This document shows, piece after piece, positions 24,561 to 33,893 of a stretch of DNA of 64,000 nt. The stretch's first letter is position 1, and every line of letters begins with the position of its first letter. This DNA is from Scortum barcoo. Taxonomy: Eukaryota; Chordata; Actinopteri; Centrarchiformes; Terapontidae. Position numbers and translations under genes: made by a program. The notes below the pieces were generated by a model that saw only the letters and a list, made by a program, of their open reading frames with translations, was not told the DNA's origin and did no database searches. The stretch spans positions 13,547,782 through 13,611,781 of the forward strand of contig CM041545.1 of NCBI GenBank assembly GCA_023238725.1, given 5' to 3'.

Positions 24561-25404
24561 GCTGAGAACCTGCAGAAATTATGAGCATCAACCAAATCAT
24601 TATCATAATTATATTCCATTGGTGTAATTTAATAATTAAGTATGCAAATTACATTGGTGCTATAATATAGGTTATCAATTTTGAACATTTTGCAATAATT
24701 GTAAGCCCATTTGTTGATTGCATACATATACTTCACTTCATATACTAGTTGACTTCTCACATTAGATTAAATACTATATATAATAGATTATATTGTATTT
24801 ATTATTGATTATGTAGTACAGCCTATGTAATAGATCACATATTATATATAATGGATTATGTAATATATCTGACCGTATTCCTTCTTTAAGTGTCAGTGTT
24901 GTGATGAATTTAGAAAATGTACAGCCCCTCATCATCGCTTTACCCGCGCAGATGCGTCTTATTTTGAAGGGTTTGACCGGAAGCCGTGTGTAGTAACGTG
25001 GTGAACTTGACCCCAGCGCTCTCTCTCTCCACGCAGGGTCCGCCGGTCCTCCCAGGTCTCCTCCCTCCCTGCCCCTCACATAAAGACAGCCTTGTTAGTC
25101 GATTCAAGACACCGTTACAGCAGCAGGAAACACTACTGCCTTTCATTTCCAAAGCCAACAAGAAGTCCGACTGACTCCAATAAATGTGAATCGACATAAA
25201 GATCCATCCTGACCTGAGAGGGTCCCTGCAGGCCGGGGTCTCACTCAGGCAGCAGGCAGGAAGGAAACACTGAAAATTAGACCCCCGAAGTGAGATGTTC
25301 TTCATCACAGTGTCCCATATGGATAAAATCAGATTTCGTGTGGTGAGTCATGTATGTGTGTGATGCCAGAGAGTAAAAATTCAATTACCAGATCACCATT
25401 ACTC

Positions 25405-25822
25405 ACACAGTGGAGGAAGAAGTAGTCCGCTCATATTTATATTAAAAAAAAAAAAAGCAATAGTGCAATTAGAAATACTCCACCCTGCATTTAAAATGAT
25501 TAAAAGTCTCAAAGTGTTATGTTATAAGAATATAATTAGTGTACCAAAAGACCCATTTCAGAGTGTATGTATGTTATTTTATTGTATTATATTCGCTGAC
25601 ACATTCTTGTTCATTATCTTAACCTATATTAATACTTAACTCAACAAAATGAATCTGCATACATCTAACTGTAACTAAAGTTTGCCTTTGAGAAAAAAAA
25701 CTAAAATTTTTAGGAGTGGAAGTATGAAGCAGCATAAAACGGAAATATCTGGATAAGCAAGTACTTAAGTAGTAAAGTACTTGAGTAGATGTACTCAGTT
25801 ACTTTCCAACACTTCCATTACA
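25405..25822. repeat. Dispersed inverted-repeat element, family B, near-complete copy
   Basis: It starts with CACAGTGGAGGAAGAAGTAG and ends with the inverted counterpart GTACTTGAGTAGATGTACTC..AGTTACTTTCCAACACTTCC. The middle has AATACTCCACCCTGCATTTAAAA and ACCCATTTCAGAGTGTATGT. The ends are imperfect inverted repeats. In teleosts this is a very abundant MITE-like family. Other pieces here: 35030-35165, 35815-36220, 46195-46360, 49535-49690, 54155-54465, 57525-57640. Confidence 0.75.
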
Positions 25823-25884
25823 GGGACGTCTTGTGAGATTATAAGACATGTTTATGAGACATCAGTGTTTACAGTACAACAGTG

Positions 25885-26195
25885 AGCAATTACCGTATTA
25901 ATTGATTAGTCGATCAACAGAAAATGAACCTGCATTGATTTGATAATTGATTATTCACTGTCATTTTTCAGGCTAAAGTACCAAATATTTGCTGTTTACA
26001 CCTTCTCAAGGGTGAAAATTTATTGTTTTTCTTTCCGTACATGACAGTTAACTGTATATCATTTAAAGAAAATCAAGGGTTTTCCATTTTTCTGACTTTT
26101 AATGGACCAAACCATTAATCAACAGTGAAAATAATCACCCTTAAATGAGTCGAAGTGATCTAATTATAAAATGCAACAACACTAATAATCAATCA
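25885..26195. repeat. Dispersed DNA element, family C, longest copy
   Basis: ATTGATTAGTCGATCAACAG, GATTTGATAATTGATTATTC, CCAAATATTTGCTGTTTACACC, CTTCTCAAGGGTGAAAATTT and GGACCAAACCATTAATCAACAG are in the family order. Confidence 0.7.
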
Positions 26196-26939
26196 CTTAT
26201 TCCTGATACAAGGTTTTCTTCATGAACTAACAAATTTTAAGGTCCCAATCGCTCCAGACTACAGTCATTCAGACCCCTCTGGTCACTTGTATCCTTATAG
26301 TCATTACACAAAACATTGCAACATTTTAAATACAAAGGAAAGGAAAACTAAAAGTGACACCTAACCATTAGTAAATGACTTGTTAACTATTTATAGTTAT
26401 CATTATTACAACCTACAAACTTGTAAGTGCAACTCCATCATGTTTTTGGTCCACAGAGTCTTGAAAAAAGCCAGAAATCATGACTTTTGACTTGACAATG
26501 ACACACACTCTCTACATGACGAATATTATATTACTCTGCACAGGGAGGCTCAAACATCCAGGTGAACAATGAAACACAATCACAATCATCATGAACCTCT
26601 AGATTAAATTGTAACTTATAGTCCTCTACATAAACTGACCATGAACAACATTTATATGCACCTCAGGTGAACCCTGAGTGAGTCAGTCAGTGAATGAATG
26701 GTTGAGGGGCGTTAAACTGTCCTAAATGTGGGTAAAACTGGGATAATTTGAACGTCTCATTCTCATATGTGACAAAACAGCGCCCCCACATGGTTGACTA
26801 AGAAACTGCAGCTTCCACAAAAGCGCACCAGTGATTCAAACCACATCAATAAAGTTCAGTTTCTGCTGGATGTCATGATGCATCAGACGTCAGTAGGTTT
26901 GTCTCTCACTTACCTGCCAATCCTCACTTCCCCTCTCAC

Positions 26940-27043
26940 CTTGAGGAGTTGCATCATTTCCTCCTGTGACGGGCCGTGAGATCGAGGGAGCCTTGTCTCC
27001 AAACGCTCGCGATGAAGGGCGGCACGAACACACCTCAACCAAC
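26940..27043 (-). CDS. Candidate unassigned coding exon
   Basis: This 104-bp minus-strand stretch is open in one frame and less AT-rich than its surroundings. It is bordered by a fair acceptor (TTCATTCAG at 27044-27052) and a strong donor (CTCAAG|GTGAGA at 26940/26939). The encoded residues run GWLRCVRAALHRERLE then TRLPRSHGPSQEEMMQLLK. I do not recognise the protein. The open frame continues upstream of the acceptor, so it could also be chance. No partner exon was identified. Confidence 0.25.
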
Positions 27044-28041
27044 CTGAATGAAGCCCCTGGGTATTACCTGGGTAGTGATACAGGGTTCTTTGAAGACTTG
27101 CAGCATTCAACACCACAAAAGCAGAGCTGGAGAGACTGAGGCCTGTGTAGACTCATCATGGTGCCTCCGTGCATGCTGGATGTTTTATGTACAAAGTGAT
27201 AACAGCGGTGTCAGCGCGCACAAAGGAGAAAAAGGCAATTAGGATGTGAATGTGCCAGCATGTTGGAAACAATGTCCTGGGGGCTTTCTGCGTCCTAACG
27301 AGGCAAAAGGGAATCACGTTGTTTGTTCATAAAACATACGACACACACAGCATCGCCTTGACGCTACAACACAAATGTGAAATAAAGCAGACAGTGGCCA
27401 CAATCACAGAATATATATTGTCTTTTTTTTAATAATAAACATCTTAACAACTCATGAAAAACAAAATACAAAAATATACAGGCAGGTCAAAGTAGAACTA
27501 CAACCTCAAATTTATAAAAGCAAGCTCTCTTTGAAGATTTCTACTTAATATGGGCAAAGTGTTGCTGTATGTTTCATTAGTGCATTAGAGCTGCACTGAA
27601 TGTGTTTTTAATTAAAGGAGGAACTACAGAAATGAAAGCAGAGCAGTTTTCACATGTGAACCGTAACGGACACTCCTGAGATTTTTTTTCTTAAATGCAT
27701 AGGATGTTTAGTAAAAGTCAGCGGCTAAAAGCAGTGTTTCCCAACCTTTCTGGCCCAAGTGGCCTTCAAAACAGATCAATATATATATTTGTGAGCCCCT
27801 CATCAAAGCATGATGTGATTTCTTCCTTCCTGTCATCCATCGTTCCATCTGACGAATTTCAGAGCGCTTGATAAGTAAAAATATCCAGTGTCTGACCAGA
27901 GTAAAGCTAAAAATTACAGGAAACAACTGGTGTAACAGAAATATAATTTGCTCTTTCGTATCCTTTTAATTGCTTCATAAATCACCTCTAAGGTGAATGT
28001 AGAAACATTTAACATTGGTCTCGAACCCCCCCTGTCCTTTT
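27044..28041. other. Non-coding stretch, 3' flank of nxnl2
   Basis: 27735-27800 has GCAGTGTTTCCCAACCTTTC and GTGAGCCCCTCATCAAAGC, the typical end of a fish hAT-like (Charlie-type) element. No gene is recognised. Confidence 0.45.
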
Positions 28042-30036
28042 TCAACCCTTAAAATTCTGAAAGATCTCTGCAGCATCCAGCCAGGTCCTGAAGCAGGCCA
28101 GGCCCCGGTCTCTGATCTGTTTCCTGCCCTTGTCTGTGATCACGTCGCCATTCTCCTTCACGATCACCAGTTTGGGTACTGCTGTGATCTTGAAGCGCTG
28201 CTTTAGCTCACTGAGACAGAGATGAGAGACAAAAGAGGAGATTAATTAGAAAAAGACAAGTGTAGTAACGTTACTTATTTTACTTTGTAAACAAAAAAAC
28301 AATGCACACATACTGCACTTATGTACAAATCTGAGTATGTGTACTTTACTTTAGCCACTTTTATGCAACTTCTGAACTCACATGCATGTGAATGCATCAA
28401 TAATTATGATTCAATAGTATGATATATAATAATAATATAACTCTGACTGAGGCCATTTGGCCTGCATCGGGGGTACTTTACGTGAACATATTTCATATGT
28501 AAATTTGACAGTGGTGGAGCATAATGAAGTCTATTATAGTACTATTTTCTATTATAGTCTTTGTAGTAAAGTACAGCACATTAGAACAAATCTGAGATAC
28601 TTACAATTTTCAAATGTCTACTCCTAAGAAAAAGATCCTTGCTCATAAACTATTCATAATTTACGAACAAGACACATGGTCAGGTTAAAATATAGAAGGT
28701 AAAAATTATTTTTATCAATAAATCTCACATTAATTTCTTGATTCACCGTTTTGTGAAAATGTCAGCAAATAGTGAAAAATGTCCATTAGGTGATGCCTTC
28801 AAATTTTTTTTTTATTCAACCATTTGTTTATTGAAATATCTGACAAAAACAAGCAGCAATTCAAAAGTACCAGAAATAATATAAAAATAAAAATATATAA
28901 AAATGAATATCAAAATCTATCTAATATCTAATGTGCATTTTGTACTTTTTACTCCATGTATCTGACAGATGTAGCCATAATTCATAGTTCAAATGATTGT
29001 TAAAATCTGTAATGTATTATTGATGCAACAAGCAGAATAGAGCACATGTAAGAGAAAAATATTTTAAAAAGCTTCTTCTTTAACAGCTACTATATTATGA
29101 ATATTAAAACACTGCATATACAACAAATGATATTCAGTTTGCTGTCATAGAGGACTAAAGAAACCAGAAAATATTCACATTTGAGAAGCAGAAATGAGAG
29201 AATTTGGACACTTTTTCTTTAAAATGACTCAAAACAAATTTCCAAAATAGATGCTGAATAATGTATTAGGTGACAACTAATCGGTTAATCAACTAATCGC
29301 TGCAGCTCCACTGATAATACACGTGTACTTCTGCCTGAGTGGCACTTTAAATGCAGGACTTTCACTGTGGCATTTCTGCTTTCACTGAGACTCTGACACA
29401 CACTTAGTCCACTTATTCACAAAACAAATGATTCACTCCTGGACATGAAAACACTTTCAATAAAACAAAACACTTCAAACTGCGCAGATCAGTGTCACTC
29501 TCAGCTGTCTGCTCTGCACTTAGACCTAATCCCTGACAGGGTGACCCCTCATAAGCATTTTATATAACATGGGACCTACCTGCAGTGTTAAACCTTAATA
29601 AGATTGGAAACAAATAAAACACAGCCAGGTCTGTTTTTGACATCATTTCATACACATCTGTCAAAACTGTGTGTGCAAAAGTGAAACAACCAAACTTCCA
29701 CTGACGTTGCTGCACGTTTTATTTCGACACTCACTGTTTGTAGTCATCCGTCCAGGGCAGAGCCAGCCAGTCTCCGTGCATGTCGTGATAATACTCCACC
29801 ATGTCGTCGGCCGACTTGTCCGAGGACACGAAAACTATCTCAAACTGGGCGGGGGGCTCGCTCTCCTCGACCAGCTCGGTGTAGAAGTCGCACAGGATGG
29901 GGGTGAAGTCTCTGCAGGGCGGACACCACCCCGCGGAGAAGTAGATCCCCACCACTTTGTTCCGCAGAGCCTCCTCGGGGTCCACGAAGTCCCCGTCTTT
30001 GTTGAGGAGGGTCCTCCCGGCGAACACCTCCACCAT
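28042..30036 (-). CDS. nxnl2: Nucleoredoxin-like protein 2 (rod-derived cone viability factor-type thioredoxin)
   Basis: A complete two-exon gene with exons 30036-29735 and 28210-28042 (GT-AG, phase 2). It encodes 156 residues, the length I recall for human NXNL2. It is a thioredoxin-fold protein of the photoreceptor and neuronal redox/trophic family, probably cytosolic (no signal peptide seen). The start MVEVFAGRTLLNKDG matches the family. The active-site region YFSAGWCPPCRDFTP has an intact WCPPC (Cys38, Cys41). The cis-proline is in TAVPKLVIV (Pro113), and the C-terminal block KGRKQIRDRGLACF..AEIFQNF is diagnostic of NXNL2. As I recall, human NXNL2 has lost this CxxC pair, so the fish protein may still be redox active (inference). 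The 5' flank is GC-rich with CCAAT boxes and an NRF1-like site. Confidence 0.96.
28211..29734 (-). other. nxnl2: nxnl2 intron, built largely of nested dispersed elements
   Basis: GT-AG intron of 1.5 kb. A family-C element is split into 28725-28805 and 29120-29312, with foreign AT-rich DNA between them. Family-B-like words flank and penetrate it (GTACTTTTTACTCCATGTATC at about 28946; TTTAAATGCAGGACTTTCAC at about 29346). No extra exon is seen. Confidence 0.55.
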
Positions 30037-30340
30037 GTCTGCTCGACTGTGACAGGAGGAGTCCGGGCGGCGCTTTAGCTCATGGTGCTCCTCTATTTCT
30101 CCGTTGTGTTTACCTCTCTGCTAAAGCTACTTACAGCCAATCCGGTTCTAATCACCTGCGGACCAATGGAGAGACACGAACGAGGTGTTGCGGTTCAGGA
30201 GCCATGTGGGGGTTTAACGTGGAGGAGGAGGGGGGGAGAGGCTGCGACTCCAACGATGCTCCTGTGTCCGTTCAGCCGCGGCGCGACGTTTCACGACACT
30301 TTCAGGCAGCGCAGCCAGGCGCATGCGCAGTCGCATTGTC
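30037..30340 (-). promoter_or_regulatory. nxnl2: Candidate nxnl2 promoter: GC-rich flank with NRF1-like palindrome and CCAAT boxes
   Basis: Upstream of the nxnl2 start lie CCAAT at 30137-30141 and 30163-30167, and the palindrome GCGCATGCGC at 30319-30328. The last matches the NRF1 site known from housekeeping and photoreceptor promoters. GC content is locally high with many CpGs. The transcription start cannot be placed from sequence alone. Confidence 0.45.
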
Positions 30341-30429
30341 TGAACTTTAGTTTTTTTTCTCTTTAACAAAACAAAATCAGTTTCATAAAAATATTGTGGA
30401 AGATATGGAGGCACATTTTCGCTAATAAG

Positions 30430-30850
30430 TTTGGGGAAAAAATCCTATAAGCCATAATAACAAGAAACTCTTAAAATAATGAACTATTATCTCATGACAG
30501 TGTTTCAAAAATAATGACTTACAATGTCAAAATAATAAGTAAGTTAGCAAGTAAATAGTAGATATCCCAAAAATATTGAGTTAATATATCAAGATAATGC
30601 GTTGGTATTGCAAAATAATGATCTTGTATTTCAGAATAATGACTTAGTATCTAAAATAACGAGTTTTAGCTGTGTATCTCAAAATAATAATTTATTATAC
30701 AGAAATAATGGCTTATTTTATCAAAATAATGATATCTCAAATGAAGATAAACTTTCCCCAAATAATGACTTATCTCATAATAACGTCAAACAGATAAGGA
30801 ATTCTTTTGACATAATAAATAATTATTTTGAGAAAATTTCTTATTATAAT
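30430..30850. repeat. Degenerate minisatellite, unit about 20 bp (AAAATAATGACTTAGTATCTC-like)
   Basis: The words AATAATGACTTA, AATAATGATCTTG and AATAACGAG, each followed by a short T-rich spacer and CAAAATAAT, recur about every 20-25 bp over about 420 bp. An open frame over it (repeated QNNDL) is a by-product of the repeat. Confidence 0.75.
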
Positions 30851-31334
30851 GATTTACAGGATTTTTTTTTCATTACATTGGTGGATTTGGGCTTATATAT
30901 AAAAATATGAATAGCTAGTAAATAGATTTAGACAGACATATAGAAAAATACAGATAAACAGCAAATAAAAGGATAAACAAAATAGATTAATGCATATATA
31001 AATAACATAAAACAAAAAGCATGCATGCTTAAATAAGCAGAAAATAACTTCACAATCTCACAGTTTTTCCCCATAAATTTACATTTACGGATGTCAAATT
31101 GATTAGAAAATACTCTTTTAAATATATTGTTTTGCCACAATTTTTCCACACATTTTCCAACAGTTACTGAAAATGTTATCCAGGATAAATATACAGATAT
31201 CTTGCCACAGCTTAAATCAATATCATATATGAATTTAGCAAAAATCTACCCTAACCCGGTCATTGTGTGCGGTTAATCTTTCAGGATGACATGTGACCAA
31301 GTGAGACAAATGACGCCTGTGAAGTCCCAACAGC
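30851..31334. other. AT-rich non-coding stretch
   Basis: Strongly AT-rich with no gene or clear repeat family seen. Confidence 0.5.
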
Positions 31335-31619
31335 CAAGAGCCCAGAGAGGCAATTACCCTCCATTCTGAAACCTCCTCCACAAGCTACACCACCATCAAG
31401 GCTTTAATTGGAGTAGCACACTGTGGTGCAATCACTTTTGCATCCAAATTATTCGCTGGCTCAGTCTCTCATGAGGAGTCGACGAGGCAGCCAGGAATCT
31501 TGGAGCTGCTGGAGCCAGAGGATGAGATCATGGCAGACAAGGGCTTTGTCATCGTCAAGCTATTGGAGGATGATGGGGCTAAATTAATCATTTCACCTTT
31601 CAACCTAAAAATAAAATAA
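31335..31619 (+). pseudogene. Orphan fragment of a PIF/Harbinger-type (DDE_Tnp_4) transposase
   Basis: One open stretch on the plus strand reads SETSSTSYTTIKALIGVAH, then CGAITFASKLFAGSVSHEES, then GILELLEPEDEIMADKGF and KLIISPF, and ends in TAA at 31617-31619. The order T(I/F)K-L-G-(V)(A/S)..G-ITF-S-LFAGS-S, D(E/S)IMADKGF, L-I-PPF-like is the core of DDE_Tnp_4 transposases of fish Harbinger-like elements. The D in MADKGF would be a catalytic acidic residue. The N-terminal part, the HTH/Myb partner and the final acidic motif are absent, so it is a relic of about 90 codons. There is no start codon or terminal repeat nearby. Confidence 0.75.
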
Positions 31620-31649
31620 TGAAACAAATAATGAGATATACAATATGAA

Positions 31650-31955
31650 GAGACCACTCTTAATTCTTTCTTGTCCTCCTCCTTCCTTTTCTATGCCTCT
31701 GCAATGCTCTTGTCCTCCTTTCTCTCGCCATTCTCCTTCATCTTCACCTTCATCTTGGCCCTGCTCCTCCCACCTCCTCCCATATAGTTCTCTTCACCTC
31801 CTTTACCTTCTTATTCTTATCCCCCCATTTATCGTCTGTCTTCCATTCTTCTTACTCTTGCACATTTCTACTTTTCCATCCCCTTTGTAGCTCCTGCTTT
31901 CACTTCTGCCTCCTTCTGACTTCCTCATCTGTCCCCTCACTCCTTCCTCCCCTTT
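31650..31955. repeat. Polypyrimidine (CT-rich) tract
   Basis: About 300 bp very rich in TCC/TTC on the plus strand with few G residues. It is low-complexity DNA and I see no coding. Confidence 0.8.
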
Positions 31956-32294
31956 TTCCATCTTGTCTCCTCATCATTCCAAGTACAAAAATGCACTTTT
32001 TTTGCATCACAAAAAACACAAGTACACTAATAAAATGGCTACAAATCCAAAACTTAATATGTCTAAATACTTATGTAGGTGTGTCTGTCAAGTCCATGAG
32101 AAGGTCAGTGTGTTTCTGTCTCTCCTTGCTCTTTTAGTGAAGTGGACTGAGGTCATTTGGAAAGAAACTCGCCCGGCCACTCTCTCTGCACGAGCATTTG
32201 CTGCCCATTAGTGGAGTCTACTGCTGTGTTGAAAGACTGAAGGGACTTTTTTTTTTACAAGGAATTTGTCTCTCCCAAAACAATTTCCATCAAC

Positions 32295-33629
32295 ATGACC
32301 TCTAATTCCAATTTATCCAACATGCGACGGCTGGTAGAACAACTGAAGCTTGAAGCCAGTGTGGAAAGAATCAAGGTAAAGAAGAGAAACACGACTTTAG
32401 ACAGAGAAAAGATCTTCAGAACATGAGCGTTTAAGGTTTACTAATCTGCTTTTCTTCATTTGTTTAACTATCGTATATCACTGAAATATGACCAATGAAA
32501 TAGCACAGGTCTACTTTACTATATACAACACATTACAGTATAAATTTTGCCATTTTTTCCCCAGTATATGTTTATTAGCTACCTGCCTGTCTTGTTTCAG
32601 TCATTCAGCACTGTCTAATAAAATAAATACAGTATTTGTTTATGTTCTATAATCACATTATGCACATTATATCCAGGCTGTGACATATAATTTAACAAAT
32701 AATGGTCAAACAAACATTTTAGATTACATATGGCTTCTAAAACAGCCATGTTATGTATATAGAGGATAATTATAGTAAAAAACATTAGTTTTAGTACACT
32801 TTTATTTATATAATTAAAAATGTAAATGTGACATATATACACACAGAGAGTTATATGGAGAGTACTCTGATATGATGTCAAAATGTATGTTTTGTGTTAA
32901 GTTACTCCCCATGTCCTTTTCATTTGACAATCTCACTGGTTTTATTCATGTCTCCTGTATTGATATATGATTTTGTGCTGTCATGTTTTAAATGTTTGAA
33001 CTGTGTGTCTGCTTAAAATTTCAGGATTTATAAGAGAAAATAATAAAATTGCTCAATAATCTTTATTGATGAATCATTTACTAATGCTTTAAAGATAATT
33101 TCCAAGTCATTAATAAACATTTGGGTTGCCAGCTTGTGGAAAATCCTCCTCAAGCATCAGACTTGCCTTGTCTTTTTACTTCATTAGAGAACTAATTTTT
33201 TTTTTTTTTGAGAAAGTGGTTAATAAGGGTCACAAGTTCAAAAGTTGTTTAAAAGTGGATGTCCTGCAGTCTTTTTTCATTGGAGGGGTGTTCTGAATTG
33301 ATAAAATAAAAATCAAACTATTACACAGGAGGATTTTCCATAACGTTGTTACCAGAAAGTTGCTCCTATTAATGACATTGATGTGTGAACTAAAGATTTA
33401 CATATATAACTGATAAAGCCATTAACTGATGCTTAGAAACCCATTTAAAGGGTGACTTGTCAGACGATGGGCCCACATTAAGTTTGTCCGTTTGTGTTTC
33501 CAGGTGTCGCAGGCGGCTGCAGAGCTCCAGCAGTACTGTCTGCTGAACGCAAGCAGAGACGCCCTGCTGGTCGGGGTCCCCACAGGCAGCAACCCCTTCA
33601 GAGAACCGCGCTCCTGTGCTGTGGTGTGA
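32295..33629 (+). CDS. gng10: Guanine nucleotide-binding protein subunit gamma-10
   Basis: A complete two-exon gene with exons 32295-32375 and 33504-33629 (GT-AG, phase 0), encoding 68 residues, the length of human GNG10. It is a G-gamma subunit that pairs with G-beta to form the prenylated dimer of heterotrimeric G proteins at the plasma membrane. Exon 1 has [18 protein letters not shown]. Exon 2 has [20 protein letters not shown] followed by [21 protein letters not shown]. This matches GNG10 rather than other gammas ([25 protein letters not shown]). The C-terminal CaaX box is CAVV, a prenylation site that is trimmed and methylated after Cys. Met1 is chosen because it starts the 27-codon first exon; a second Met at residue 10 starts the conserved core. 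Confidence 0.97.
32376..33503 (+). other. gng10: gng10 intron
   Basis: AT-rich GT-AG intron of 1.1 kb with nothing recognisable in it. Confidence 0.8.
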
Positions 33630-33845
33630 AGGTCAGACTCCTCAAAGTTTAGAGCCTTTTGTTTGCAGGTAAAACCCATTATGATTATTATAGCTGCATC
33701 TCAAATGATTTGCACTTTTTTGCACAGAGGAAGAAGTTGTGGACACGACTGTGGCATCTCAGAAGAAAGGGACTCCATTTAGTTTTTTATCACTTACAAT
33801 GCCATGTTTTCATGTTTATTTCATGTTTTTGAACAAAACCATTGA

Positions 33846-33869
33846 ATGTATGGCCAAATGGCCATACAT
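33846..33869 (+). other. Perfect 10-bp hairpin in the gng10 3' untranslated region
   Basis: ATGTATGGCC, loop AAAT, GGCCATACAT. It sits about 20 bp upstream of an ATTAAA polyadenylation signal (33888-33893). Confidence 0.7.
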
Positions 33870-33887
33870 ATTTGCTTTTTTTAACAC

Positions 33888-33893
33888 ATTAAA
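33888..33893 (+). terminator. Candidate polyadenylation signal of gng10
   Basis: ATTAAA about 260 bp after the stop codon. It is the first good signal downstream. Confidence 0.5.

Larger units (their letters stand above)
24561..26939. other. AT-rich non-coding stretch with nested dispersed elements
   Basis: 24600-24900 is strongly AT-rich. 24940-25110 is a small GC-richer patch with no recognisable coding. Beyond it are a complete family-B element (25405-25822) and a family-C element (25885-26195). No gene is recognised. Confidence 0.45.

Noticed and set aside
24940..25110. Small GC-richer patch with CCACGCAG|GGTCCGCCGG acceptor-like sequence
   Set aside because: No reading frame gave a recognisable protein and no donor partner was found.
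29671..30078. 135-codon plus-strand frame over nxnl2 exon 1
   Set aside because: Antisense shadow of the nxnl2 coding exon.
30602..30910. 102-codon frame with repeated QNND
   Set aside because: Translation of the degenerate minisatellite; no domain and AT-driven composition.
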